A stretch of 43,683 nt of DNA from Gammaproteobacteria bacterium (GTDB taxonomy: Bacteria; Pseudomonadota; Gammaproteobacteria; Nevskiales; Nevskiaceae), in the NCBI GenBank assembly GCA_028871525.1, contig JAGWMX010000012.1:1-43683 (forward strand), read 5' to 3'. The notes under the pieces were generated by a model. It saw only the letters and a list, made by a program, of their open reading frames with translations, ran no database searches and had not been told where the DNA came from. The number at the start of each line of letters is the position of its first letter. Position 1 is the first letter of the stretch. Position numbers and translations under genes: made by a program. Positions 35,238 through 43,683 of this stretch are shown here, one piece after another.

Positions 35238-36167
35238 ATGCACAAGCGATCGGTAGCGTTGCTGGCGGCACTGACGGCGCTGCTTTCCGCCTGCGCGCAC
35301 TCGCCGCCCGATCAGCCGCGTGATCCGCTGGAACCGGTCAACCGGGCGGTGTTTCAGTTCAATCTGAAAGCGGATAAATACGTGATGCAGCCGGTGGCTC
35401 GCGGCTACGTCGCCGCCGTACCGACGCCGGCCCGGCGCGGCATTCACAATGTCCTGGCCAACTTCTTCTATCCGAAAACCATCGTCAACGACTTTCTGCA
35501 GGCAAAATTCAAGCAGGGGTTCTCCGATCTCGGCCGGCTGCTGCTGAATTCCACCGCCGGCCTCGGCGGCCTGCTGGACGTCGCCACCGAAGCCGGCCTG
35601 CCGGCGCACGACGAGGATTTCGGCCAGACGCTTGGATATTGGGGCGTCGGTCCGGGTTGGTACCTGATGCTGCCGTTTTTGGGGCCGAGCGACAACCGCG
35701 ATCTGGTCGGTTTCGCCGGTGACGTGCCGACCAATCCGCTGACCTACTTTAATGACACGCACAATAACTTCCTGCACGTCAAGGTTCCGGTCGTCGGGCT
35801 GAATCTGATCGACACGCGCGCCGGCCTGCTCGGCAGCGAGCGCCTGATGGAATCGCAGTTCGACCCTTACATCTTCGTCCGCACCGCGTTTCTGCAGCAC
35901 CGGCAATCGCAGGTCTACGACGGCAATCCGCCCAACCGAGACCTGCTGCTGCCGGACGACGGCGGCGGGGATATCCCGGCTTCGGCCGCGAGCGCGCCGG
36001 CAGCCGGTGCAAGGTCGCCGGCGCCCGCAGCGACACCCCCGGCGACTGGCGCCGTCGCTCCGGCTTCGTCTGCGAGCGTACCGTCGGCCGCCGCAAGTGC
36101 GCCGGTACCGGCCACGCACTCGAGCGCGCCGCCTGCCGTTCCATCGAGCACACCGCCGCCGCGTTAA
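35238..36167 (+). CDS. mlaA: Outer-membrane lipoprotein MlaA (VacJ)
   Basis: MlaA removes mislocalised phospholipid from the outer leaflet and hands it to MlaC. The 309-residue precursor has lipobox LSAC (Cys19), then DPLEPVNRAVFQFNLKADKY, the family start, and GQTLGYWGVGPGWYLMLPFL. The conserved domain ends near residue 235. About 70 residues of almost pure Ala/Pro/Ser follow, a disordered tail not found in E. coli MlaA. AAGGA precedes the ATG at 35238. In many species mlaA is separate; here it ends the operon. Confidence 0.94.
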   Translation: MHKRSVALLAALTALLSACAHSPPDQPRDPLEPVNRAVFQFNLKADKYVMQPVARGYVAAVPTPARRGIHNVLANFFYPKTIVNDFLQAKFKQGFSDLGRLLLNSTAGLGGLLDVATEAGLPAHDEDFGQTLGYWGVGPGWYLMLPFLGPSDNRDLVGFAGDVPTNPLTYFNDTHNNFLHVKVPVVGLNLIDTRAGLLGSERLMESQFDPYIFVRTAFLQHRQSQVYDGNPPNRDLLLPDDGGGDIPASAASAPAAGARSPAPAATPPATGAVAPASSASVPSAAASAPVPATHSSAPPAVPSSTPPPR

Positions 36168-36235
36168 CCTCCAGCGCGTGAACTCAGAGTCCGCAGCAAC
36201 CGCGAGCGGGTGGCGCCGCCTGCAAGACGGCGGGT

Positions 36236-39200
36236 TCAGCCGATCCTGGCACGGGCGTTCCGGAACAGCTGGATCCAGGGTGTGCACCGATCCCAGCGCC
36301 GCGGCCACCAGCTCCCGGTGACACCCGAAACCGTCCGCTCCGGGTGCGGCATCATCACCGTCACCCGGCCGTCGGCGTTGCACAGCGCGGTCACGCCGCC
36401 CGGCGAGCCGTTGGGATTGGCCGGATAGCGCTCGGCCACCTCGCCCCGGCTGGTGACGAAGCGCATCGCCACCTGCGCACCGGCCAGCAGGCGCTGGAGC
36501 TGCCCGGCGCGCGCGAACTGCGCGCGGCCTTCGCCGTGAGCCACCGCGACCGGCAGTCTCGAACCGGCCATGCCGGAAAAAAACAGCGAACGACTCTCCA
36601 GGATCTCCACCTGGCTCCAGCGTGCCTCGAACTGTTCGCTGCGGTTGCGCACGAAGCGCGGCCAGTCCGCGACGCCGGGAATCAGCTCGGCCAGGGCCGC
36701 CAGCATCTGGCAGCCGTTGCAGACGCCGAGCGTGAAACGGCCGGTGTCGGCGAGAAAAGCGGCGAACTGCTCGCGCACCGCTGCGTTGCAGCGGACCGAC
36801 TTGGCCCAGCCCTGGCCGGCACCGAGCACGTCGCCGTAGGAAAAACCGCCGCAGGCGACGACACCGGCGAACTGCTCGAGCCGCCGTCGACCTTCGAGCA
36901 GGTCGGTCATGTGCAGGTCGACCGCGGTAAAACCAGCAGCGTCGAAAGCATAGGCCATCTCCGCCTGGCCATTGACGCCCTGCTCGCGCAGGATTGCGAC
37001 CTCCGGTCTGCGGCTCAGGATCGCAGGCGGATCGTCGAGGGCGAAGGTCAGGTGCAGCTGCAAGCCAGGATCGCCACGGTCGGCAAGCGCCGCGTATTCC
37101 TCGGCGGCGCAGTCCGGATCGTCGCGCAGCGCGGCGAGCCGGTGGCTGGTTCGCGCCCACAGCGCCAGCAGATCATGCAGTGGCGCTTCGTAGACAGGCG
37201 CGCGCGCCGAGCGGATGCGCAGCAGCGGCTCGGCCAGCGGCGCACCGATCAGGTGCACGGCCAGACCGGCCGCGCGCGCCCGGGCGCACAGCGCCGCAGC
37301 GTGATCGGCGCGCAGCTGCAACACCATGCCGAGTTCCTCGGCGAACAAGGCCGACAGCGGTTCACCGAGAGCGTCGAGGTCGAGTTGCAGGCCGCAACGG
37401 CCGGCGAACGCCATTTCGCACAGCGTCACCAGCAGTCCGCCGTCGCTGCGATCGTGATAAGCCAGAACCTGCGCCTGCGCATTGACCTGCTGCACCAGCT
37501 CGAAGGCCGCGCGCAGCGCCGCCGGCTGGTCCACATCGGGCACCGCGCCGCCGAGCCGGCCCTGCCGGGCGCCGAACACCTGCGCCAACGCGCTGCCGCC
37601 GAGCCGGTTGCGTCCGCTGCCGAGATCGATCAGCAGCAGCCGCGTCCCGGGGTCGGTGATCAGTTGCGGTGTCAGCGTCGCGCGCACGTCGACCACCGGC
37701 GCAAACGCCGTCACGTTGAGCGTCAGCGGCGCGGTCTGCGTGTGCGTCCGACCGTCGGCCGCGCGCCAGGTGCTGCGCATCGACAGCGAATCCTTGCCGA
37801 CTGGAATCGCCACACCCAGCGCCGGGCACAATTCAGCGCCGACCGCGCGCACGGTGTCGTAGAGCCGCGCGTCTTCGTCGCCGCTGCCGGCCGCGGCCAT
37901 CCAGTTGGCCGACAGGCGCACGTCGGCCAGGCGCGCGATGCGTGCCGCGGCGATGTTGGTGATCGCCTCGCCGACCGCGATGCGGCCGGAGGCCGGCGCA
38001 TCGATCAGCGCCAGCGGCGGCCGCTCGCCGACGGCCATCGCCTCGCCGGTAACCGCGGTGTAGCCGCTTGCCGTAACCGCGCAGTCCGCCACCGGCACCT
38101 GCCACGGTCCGACCATCTGATCGCGCACCGTCAACCCGCCGACGGTGCGATCGCCGATGGTGATCAGAAAACCCTTGCCGGCGACGCACGGCAGCTGCAG
38201 CACGCGGTCGATGGCCTCGGCCAGGGAGATCGACTGCAGATCCGGCGCCGGAAGATCCGCCTCACGCCGCCGCACCTCGCGCGTCAGTCGCGGTGGCTTG
38301 CCGAACAGCACCGGCAGCGGCACGTCCACCGGCAATGGCGGTTCGCGATCCGCAACCGTCAATCGCGGTTCGGCCGTGGCGCGCCCGACCACTACGTGCG
38401 GGCAACGTTCGCGGCGGCAGATCGCCGCCAGCCGCGGCAGCCCGGTCTCGGCCAGCGCCAGCACGTAGCGTTCCTGCGCCTCGTTGCACCAGATCTGCAT
38501 CGGCGACAGCGACCGATCGGCACTGTCGATATCGCGCAGCCGGATATGCCCGCCGCGGCCATCGGCGTGAACCAGCTCGGGCAGCGCGTTGGATAATCCC
38601 CCGGCGCCGACGTCGTGAACCGACAGGATCGGGTTGTCTTCGCCCAGCGCCCAGCAGGCGTCGATCACCTCCTGGCAACGGCGCTCGAGTTCGGGGTTGG
38701 CCCGCTGTACCGACGCGAAGTCGAGCTCGGCCGACGAAGTGCCGGTGGCCATGCTCGAGGCGGCGCCGCCGCCCAAGCCGATCAGCATGGCCGGACCGCC
38801 GAGCACCACCAGCGCCGCGCCGACCGGAAGCTCGCGCTTGGCGACGTGCCCGGTTCGAATGTTGCCGAGACCGCCGGCCAGCATCACCGGCTTGTCGTAG
38901 CCGCGCCGGCCGCCGTCCGGCAGCCGCATCTGGAAAGTGCGGAAGTAGCCGCACAGATTCGGCCGGCCGAATTCGTTGTTGTAGGCGGCGGCGCCGATCG
39001 GCGCCTCCAGCATGATCCGCAGCGCACTGGCCATCTGCGGCGCACGCTCGGCCGTGTCGGCCTCCCACGGCTGCGGCAGGCCGGGCAAGCGCAGGTCCGA
39101 CACGGCAAAACCGCACAGGCCGGCCTTGGGTTTGCCGCCGCGCCCGGTCGCCGCTTCGTCGCGGATTTCGCCGCCGGCGCCGGTGGCGGCGCCCGGATGC

Positions 39201-40087
39201 GGACTGATGCCGGTGGGATGATTGTGCGTCTCCACTTTCATCAGCAGGTGCACCGGCTCCTGGTGCATCCGCCAAACGCCATCGCCGTCGCAGAACCAGC
39301 GCCCGGCGACGGGCCCTTCGACCACCGCCGCGTTGTCGCGATAGGCCGACAGCACGCCCTGCGGCGAGGCCGCGGTGCTGGCGCGGATCAGATCGAACGG
39401 CGAGCGCGCCTGCCGGACGCCGTCGATGACGAAGGCAGCGTTGAAAATCTTGTGCCGGCAGTGTTCGGAGTTGAGCTGCGCGAACATCATCAGTTCGGCA
39501 TCGGTCGGCTCGCGGCCGACGCCGGCGAAATATTCCGCCAGATAGGCGATTTCGGACGGCGACAGCGCCAGCCCGAGTTCGCGATTCGCCTGCTCCAGCG
39601 CTTGCTCCGGGTGAGCGCCGAGCGCGATCCGCCGCAGCGGACGCGGCGGCGGCGCCTCGAACAGCCGGGCCAGGCCGGTTTCGAGTGCGATCACGCTCTC
39701 GGTCATCGGATCGTGCAGATCGATCAGCGCATCCGGCGGCAGGGTCGCCACGCCGTGCAGCAACAGCGCGCGGCCGGTCTCGATGCGCCGCACGCTGTCG
39801 AACCCGCAGACACGCGCGATATCGGTTGCCTTCGACGACCACGGCGAAGTGGTTCCCAGCCGCGGCACCACGTACAGCCGGCCGTCGGCGTCCGGCAACG
39901 TATCCGCTCCCGGCCCCAGCAGCTCGCGCAGCGCCGTCGCCGGCGTCTCCGGCCCGGCATCGACGAAATACAGCGACCAGACTTCGACCTCGCGCAAGCT
40001 CGGGACGTGCCGACGCAGCGCCTCGAGCAAACGCCGAAGGCGAAACGCCGACAGCTGTGGCTGGCCGATGAGCTGGGTGAAATTCAT
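36236..40087 (-). CDS. purL: Phosphoribosylformylglycinamidine synthase
   Basis: PurL makes FGAM from FGAR, glutamine and ATP in purine synthesis. The 1283-residue single chain is the large gammaproteobacterial type. It has an N-terminal PurS-like domain, the linker, two AIRS-related halves (SEHCRHKIFNA, KVETHNHPTGISP, and SVHDVGAGGLSNALPEL), and a C-terminal glutaminase with FSYGDVLGAGQGWA, the nucleophile Cys near 1123 in GVCNGCQML, and HGEGR for His/Glu. The start ATG at 40087 gives MNFTQLIGQPQLSAFRL; the frame extends upstream into repeat copy E. It converges on mlaA with a 68-bp spacer containing a CCGCC/GGCGG hairpin. Confidence 0.96.
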   Translation of the reverse strand: MNFTQLIGQPQLSAFRLRRLLEALRRHVPSLREVEVWSLYFVDAGPETPATALRELLGPGADTLPDADGRLYVVPRLGTTSPWSSKATDIARVCGFDSVRRIETGRALLLHGVATLPPDALIDLHDPMTESVIALETGLARLFEAPPPRPLRRIALGAHPEQALEQANRELGLALSPSEIAYLAEYFAGVGREPTDAELMMFAQLNSEHCRHKIFNAAFVIDGVRQARSPFDLIRASTAASPQGVLSAYRDNAAVVEGPVAGRWFCDGDGVWRMHQEPVHLLMKVETHNHPTGISPHPGAATGAGGEIRDEAATGRGGKPKAGLCGFAVSDLRLPGLPQPWEADTAERAPQMASALRIMLEAPIGAAAYNNEFGRPNLCGYFRTFQMRLPDGGRRGYDKPVMLAGGLGNIRTGHVAKRELPVGAALVVLGGPAMLIGLGGGAASSMATGTSSAELDFASVQRANPELERRCQEVIDACWALGEDNPILSVHDVGAGGLSNALPELVHADGRGGHIRLRDIDSADRSLSPMQIWCNEAQERYVLALAETGLPRLAAICRRERCPHVVVGRATAEPRLTVADREPPLPVDVPLPVLFGKPPRLTREVRRREADLPAPDLQSISLAEAIDRVLQLPCVAGKGFLITIGDRTVGGLTVRDQMVGPWQVPVADCAVTASGYTAVTGEAMAVGERPPLALIDAPASGRIAVGEAITNIAAARIARLADVRLSANWMAAAGSGDEDARLYDTVRAVGAELCPALGVAIPVGKDSLSMRSTWRAADGRTHTQTAPLTLNVTAFAPVVDVRATLTPQLITDPGTRLLLIDLGSGRNRLGGSALAQVFGARQGRLGGAVPDVDQPAALRAAFELVQQVNAQAQVLAYHDRSDGGLLVTLCEMAFAGRCGLQLDLDALGEPLSALFAEELGMVLQLRADHAAALCARARAAGLAVHLIGAPLAEPLLRIRSARAPVYEAPLHDLLALWARTSHRLAALRDDPDCAAEEYAALADRGDPGLQLHLTFALDDPPAILSRRPEVAILREQGVNGQAEMAYAFDAAGFTAVDLHMTDLLEGRRRLEQFAGVVACGGFSYGDVLGAGQGWAKSVRCNAAVREQFAAFLADTGRFTLGVCNGCQMLAALAELIPGVADWPRFVRNRSEQFEARWSQVEILESRSLFFSGMAGSRLPVAVAHGEGRAQFARAGQLQRLLAGAQVAMRFVTSRGEVAERYPANPNGSPGGVTALCNADGRVTVMMPHPERTVSGVTGSWWPRRWDRCTPWIQLFRNARARIG

Positions 40088-40100
40088 AGGTTTTATGCTG

Positions 40101-40217
40101 CCATCCCTGGCGCAACCGTGGAGGCTTCGTTTCGGTCCCGGCCCGGCCGTCCATGGCCGGGCGTTCGGCTTCGCCGACGCTGGCATTGAGTCAGCGTCGA
40201 AACGCGCAGCCTCACCC
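40101..40217 (+). repeat. Three-hairpin palindromic repeat, copy E
   Basis: The element starts CCATCCCTGGCG and has the central hairpin GCCCGGCC-GTCCAT-GGCCGGGC followed by GTTCG. The third hairpin has arms GACGCTG/CAGCGTC, and the end is TCACCC at 40212-40217. It fills the space between the purL start and the end of the metallo-beta-lactamase gene, whose stop codon (minus strand) is the TCA of this terminus. Confidence 0.78.
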
Positions 40218-40982
40218 GCGCAACTCCCGCCAGGCGAGACCGTCGTCCTGCTGCGCGCAGCCGAGCCAGCCCGGCGCGCAACCCAGCGCCGCGGCGGCGG
40301 CCGTCAACGCGCGCGCCGGTGTGTTGTTGACCTCGGACAGATGGATCGGCACCAGATGACGCAGTCTGCTGCAGTCGATCGTGCCGAGCAGTTGTGTCGC
40401 CTGGGCGTTGCTCAGATGTCCGTAGTCGCCGCCGACGCGCCGCTTGAGCGCCGGCGGATACGGGCCGTCGGCAAGCATCTGCGGATCGTGGTTGAACTCC
40501 AACAGCAGCGCATCGCAGGCGGACAAGCGCTCGCGCATCAGCGCGGTGACATGGCCGGCGTCGGACAGGACGCCGAGCCGGAATGCGCCGTCCGAAATCA
40601 CGAACTGGCAAGCCTCGCGCGCATCGTGCGGCACCACCAGCGGTTCGACCTGCAATGCGCCGACGGCAAATTTTCGGTGCGGATCGATCAGTTGCCGCAG
40701 CGCCGCCGCCGGCGCGTCGGGCCAGGCGGCGAACGTGCCGGCGGTGGCCCACACCGGCAGCGCGTGCCGTGCCGCCAATCGACCGACGCCGCCGCGGTGG
40801 TCATCGTGCTCGTGGGTCACCAGGATGGCCGCCAGCGACTCGGGCGGGACGCCGAGGCGCGCCAGACGCCGTTCGGCCTCGCGCAGGCCAAAGCCGCAGT
40901 CGATCAGCAGCCGAGTGTGCTCGACCTCAACCAGCGTGGCGTTGCCGCGACTGCCGGAACCGAGCATCGAAAACCGCATCAT
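40212..40982 (-). CDS. Metallo-beta-lactamase-fold hydrolase, YycJ/WalJ-like
   Basis: The 256-residue protein starts MMRFSMLGSGSRGNATLVEV and has LIDCGFGLREAERRL, then the metal motif THEHDDHRGG, then SDAGHVT and HLSEVNN for later ligands. This is the small MBL family to which WalJ/YycJ belongs, thought to be nucleases; the substrate is unknown. The last Gly codon and stop fall in the terminus of repeat copy E. A second ATG at 40979 is as good a start. purL lies 124 bases downstream on the same strand. Confidence 0.88.
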   Translation of the reverse strand: MMRFSMLGSGSRGNATLVEVEHTRLLIDCGFGLREAERRLARLGVPPESLAAILVTHEHDDHRGGVGRLAARHALPVWATAGTFAAWPDAPAAALRQLIDPHRKFAVGALQVEPLVVPHDAREACQFVISDGAFRLGVLSDAGHVTALMRERLSACDALLLEFNHDPQMLADGPYPPALKRRVGGDYGHLSNAQATQLLGTIDCSRLRHLVPIHLSEVNNTPARALTAAAAALGCAPGWLGCAQQDDGLAWRELRG

Positions 40983-40997
40983 CGGCGCCGGCCCGGA

Positions 40998-41336
40998 TTA
41001 CTTTTTATGTTCGCCCCCGCCGCTGCCGAATACCGGAAACGGCATCACCTTGGCGCTTTCGCCGCTGGCCGCAACCGCGCGCGCAGCGCCGGCCTTGTCG
41101 ACCTGGTCGATGCGCAGCACCGCGTGCACCGGAATGAAGGTGCGCTCGACATCGGCGAATTCGGACTTGAGTCTTTCTTCCGACGGATCGACCACCACGG
41201 TGCTGCGCTCGCCGAACACCAGCTTCTCGACTTCGACAAAACCCAGCAACGCGCCATGGCTCACGGCGCGGGCATAGATCTCGTAGACCTGGCCCTGATA
41301 CAGAAAGCTGACGCGGTACAGGCGCTGGCTGCTCAT
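40998..41336 (-). CDS. DUF1820-family protein
   Basis: The 112 residues begin MSSQRLYRVSFLYQGQVYEI and continue with GALLGFVEVEKLVFGERSTV, then EERLKSEFADVERTFIPVHA. This matches the DUF1820 family of small proteobacterial proteins, whose function is not established. The ATG at 41336 fits; the frame extends upstream to 41435 without coding character. The C-terminus is Gly/Lys-rich. It lies 15 bases before the MBL-fold gene and is likely cotranscribed with it. Confidence 0.82.
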   Translation of the reverse strand: MSSQRLYRVSFLYQGQVYEIYARAVSHGALLGFVEVEKLVFGERSTVVVDPSEERLKSEFADVERTFIPVHAVLRIDQVDKAGAARAVAASGESAKVMPFPVFGSGGGEHKK

Positions 41337-41403
41337 GCCGGGCCGGTGTAGGGATTCGCCGCCATTATCCCGCAAACCGGCGCCGACGACAGCCGGCGCG
41401 CCT

Positions 41404-42084
41404 TCAACCGCGCCGATCTCCCGGCGGACGCTCACCGATGGCGACGCAGCGCGCCTCTTCGGCGATGTTGGTGGCGTGATCGCCGATGCGCTCCAGGCTT
41501 TTTGCCACCATCACCAGGCCGACGCCAGTCTCGACCCAGATCGGCTCCTTCTGCATCCGCGCTAAAAGTTCGGCGATCAGGCCGCGATACATGCGGTCCA
41601 ATTCGGCGTCGTCGGCCCAGGCGCGTTCGGCGCCGGCGGCGTCGCTGCGCTGGAACGCCTCCACTGCCTGCGACAACAGCGACTGCGCCTGACCGCCGAT
41701 CCACTGTAAACGGCTGACGATTTCCGCCGGCAGCGGCAACTGCATCTGCCGCAGGCGCTTGGCCATGCGCTTGACGTGGTCGCCGACACGTTCCAGCTCG
41801 CGGGCGACGCGCTGTGCGGCGACGATCACCCGCAGGTCGCGGGCCAGCGGCTGCAGCCGCGCGATCAATGCGATCGCCTGATCGTCCAGCTGCCGGCGCC
41901 AGGCGTCGATCTCGGCGTCATCGGCGATCACCGCGGCCAGTTCGTCGGCAGCGCCGCGCCGCAGCGCCGCCAGCAGCCGCGCCAATTGTGCGCGGGCGCT
42001 GGCGGCCATCCGGTTGATGCCACGCTCGAGCTGGTGCAGGTCCGCGTCGACGACGCTGAGCGTATGCGGGGCAGCTTCAGACAT
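41404..42084 (-). CDS. phoU: Phosphate-signalling accessory protein PhoU
   Basis: PhoU restrains the PhoR/PhoB response by linking it to the Pst transporter. The 226-residue all-helical protein has two PhoU repeats, each with the acidic metal-binding signature: ERVGDHVKRMAKR (about 97-109) and ERIGDHATNIAEE (about 199-211). The ATG at 42084 is the family start. No pst or pho gene is adjacent, so it is encoded apart from its partners. Confidence 0.92.
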   Translation of the reverse strand: MSEAAPHTLSVVDADLHQLERGINRMAASARAQLARLLAALRRGAADELAAVIADDAEIDAWRRQLDDQAIALIARLQPLARDLRVIVAAQRVARELERVGDHVKRMAKRLRQMQLPLPAEIVSRLQWIGGQAQSLLSQAVEAFQRSDAAGAERAWADDAELDRMYRGLIAELLARMQKEPIWVETGVGLVMVAKSLERIGDHATNIAEEARCVAIGERPPGDRRG

Positions 42085-42221
42085 GCGATTTATCGGTTTC
42101 GATCCGGTCCGGAAACGAGTTCAGCAGGCGATCCGCCCGCATTGACTCCGCACGGGGCCAGCAGCGTCCGTGACGGTTCGCACGCGTGCGCACTCACTCG
42201 CCTTCGGCTCGTGGGCTGCTG

Positions 42222-42537
42222 CTAAGTGAGCATCCAGCAATTCGGCACGGCCAGATATCCCGAGCCGCCGACCTTCATAACCCGGTGGATCTCTCCCAGG
42301 TGACGGAGCTGGTCGTCGTAGTCGCCGACGTGCTCGATCACATGATTGGTAATGACCAGATCGAAACTCTGGTCATCGAAGGGAAGATCGACCCCTTCCA
42401 CCTTGACGAACCGGTACCCCTCTTCGATCTCGCGGATATCGTGGACATCGACGGCAGTCACATCGCAGCGGAGGGTCGGATGCGTTCCAAAATAGTGGGC
42501 GATGCCACCGCCACCCGTGCCGACTTCCAGGATCCGC
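42222..42537 (-). pseudogene. Class I SAM methyltransferase fragment, both ends lost
   Basis: The reading GRILEVGTGGGGIAHYFG (motif I), CDVTAVDVHD, LPFDDQSFDLVITNHVIEHV (motif IV) and VMKVGGSGYLAVPN is the core of a class I methyltransferase. Upstream of GRILEVG the frame enters the transposase on the other strand, and downstream it stops after WMLT, where relatives continue for 100 or more residues. It is therefore an internal fragment of about 105 residues. The methyl acceptor is unknown. The stretch 42085-42221 between it and phoU shows no gene. Confidence 0.7.
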
Positions 42538-42538
42538 C

Positions 42539-43683
42539 CTGCGCTGCGGCGTGCTCGACCACGGCTTCCTGCGCGTGGTGTGCGAGCAGTGCCACGCAGA
42601 GAGACTGGTGGCATTTTCCTGCAAGAAGCGCGGGTTCTGCCCGAGTTGCGGCGCGCGGCGCATGGCCGAGTCGGCGCGACACCTGGTAGAGGACGTGTTC
42701 GGCCTGCGACCGGTGCGGCAGTGGGTGCTGAGCTTTCCGTACCCCTTGCGCTTCCTGTTCGCCAGCAAGCCCGACGCCATCGGCCCGGTGCTGGCGATCG
42801 TGCACCGCGTGATCGCCGGCTGGTTGGCCGATCAGACGGGTATCGAGCGCGGCTGCGCCCAATGCGGCGCGGCGACCCTGATCCAGCGCTTCGGCAGCGC
42901 GCTCAATCTGAACATCCATTTCCACATGCTGTGGCTCGACGGCGTGTATGAGGCGAACGTGGAGCCAGCCCAGCGCAAACCGCGTCTGCACCGCGCCCGC
43001 GCGCCGACCTCCGCGCAGTTGACGCAGCTGGCCGGCACCATCGCGCATCGCGTGTGCCGGCATCTGACGCGCAAAGGCTGGCTCGAAGGCGAGGACGAAT
43101 CCACCTTCCTGTCGGATAGCGCCGGCAGCGACAACGGCCTGGACGCGCTGCGGATGAGTTCGATCACCTATCGCATCGCCACCGGCGCGCAGGCCGGGCG
43201 CAAGGTCGTCACCCTGCAAACACTGCCCGGCGACGCTGGTCTGCTGGAAGGCGGCGCCGGCCCGGTTGCCGGATTCTCACTGCATGCCGGCGTTGCCGCC
43301 GAGGCGCACGAAAGCGAGAAGCTCGAACGCCTGTGCCGCTACATCGCGCGTCCGGCGATCAGCGAAAAGCGCCTGTCACTCTCGCCGCAAGGCAGGGTGC
43401 GTTACCAGCTCAAGACCCCGTGGCGGAACGGCACGACGCATGTCCAGTTCGAGCCCATCGAGTTCATCGCCAAACTCGCGGCCCTCGTCCCGCCACCACG
43501 CGCGCACCTCACCCGTTTCCACGGTGTGTTTGCGCCGAACGCCAACTTGCGGGCGCAACTGACGCCGGCGGGGCGCGGCAAACGGCTTGCCTCCGACCCG
43601 GACTCGACCGACGCGAACACCGACCGCCGCACCCCCGACGAAAAGCGCCGCGCGATGACCTGGGCGCAACGCCTCAAGCGGGT
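42539..43683 (+). mobile_element. IS91-family transposase, 5'-truncated, runs off the window
   Basis: An unbroken frame from 42539 to the window end encodes an IS91-type HUH transposase without its first part. It begins LRCGVLDHG, continues through the zinc-binding segment with CEQC and FCPSCGARRMAE, RQWVLSFPYPLRF, LIQRFGSALNLNIHFHML with the HUH pair, and RYIARPAISEKRLSL with the catalytic-Tyr region. It ends in MTWAQRLKR, close to the usual C-terminus. IS91 elements move by rolling-circle replication with one-ended events. The junction with the methyltransferase fragment is at about 42537-42541. An ATG at 42662 is in frame but internal. Confidence 0.88.

Noticed and set aside
36214-36235. 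Rho-independent terminator between mlaA and purL
   Set aside because: CCGCC/GGCGG can pair but the stem is only 5 bp and no T-run follows on either strand, so I did not list it as a terminator.
34179-37160. 993-residue minus-strand frame from mlaD to purL
   Set aside because: It crosses the complete mlaC, mlaB and mlaA genes in antisense and overlaps purL in another frame.
42100-42235. Possible sixth three-hairpin repeat near phoU, sharing TGCTGCTAAG with the first bases of the window
   Set aside because: The CCATCCCTGGCG start, the central GGCCGGGCGTTCG hairpin and the TCACCC end are all missing; a shared 10-mer alone is weak.
1-43683. Defence system, prophage or biosynthetic cluster
   Set aside because: Apart from a lone HNH protein and an IS91 remnant, no nuclease-helicase, toxin-antitoxin, phage structural or NRPS/PKS genes are visible.

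Overview
The window is GC-rich chromosomal DNA from a gammaproteobacterium. Three gene orders, mreBCD-mrdA-rodA-mltB-rlpA-dacA-ybeD-lipB, mlaFEDCB-mlaA, and purL as one long chain, are typical of that class. Genus was not assigned; no ribosomal RNA is present. All numbers come from reading the sequence by eye.

Layout. 1-1081: the end of a thiamine gene (thiS), a tRNA-Gly(CCC) gene with a duplicated 5' fragment, and a MITE-like element. 1082-3207: small accessory genes (membrane protein, HNH endonuclease, ferritin-like protein, glyoxalase I). 3208-15119: a fatty-acid/acyl-CoA degradation block made of a TetR regulator, thiolase, a frameshifted thioesterase, an FadB-type bifunctional enzyme, an FadE-type dehydrogenase, a CaiB/BaiF CoA-transferase with an apparent CTG start, and a long-chain acyl-CoA synthetase. 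A membrane-anchored pseudokinase lies inside this block on the opposite strand. 15127-17789: thpR, a YkgJ-type cysteine cluster protein, a secreted protein and a SET-domain protein. 17799-21712: an internally deleted hslO and the gatCAB amidotransferase genes. 21939-32086: the rod-shape and peptidoglycan operon, ending in lipB. 32083-36167: the complete Mla phospholipid transport set. 36236-42084: purL, a metallo-beta-lactamase-fold protein, a DUF1820 protein and phoU. 42222-43683: a methyltransferase remnant joined to a 5'-truncated IS91-family transposase that runs off the window.

Most of the genes serve the envelope. MreBCD, PBP2 and RodA build the elongating wall; MltB, RlpA and DacA trim it; MlaA-F keeps phospholipid out of the outer leaflet. 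The second theme is beta-oxidation, probably controlled by the divergent TetR repressor from the 3826-4048 intergenic region.

The most unusual signal is a family of about 105-120 bp three-hairpin repeats, with five copies at 14-118, 411-519, 28654-28766, 28862-28968 and 40101-40217. They sit at gene ends, keep their architecture while both stem arms change together, and in two places are accompanied by a duplicate of the end of the neighbouring gene. At mltB-rlpA two successive repeat units each carry a 67-bp copy of the mltB 3' end and preserve 4-nt stop/start overlaps, forming a chain mltB - small ORF - small ORF - rlpA. At tRNA-Gly the repeat is flanked by an 18-bp copy of the tRNA 5' end. 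At thiS and the metallo-beta-lactamase gene the repeat boundary coincides with the stop codon.
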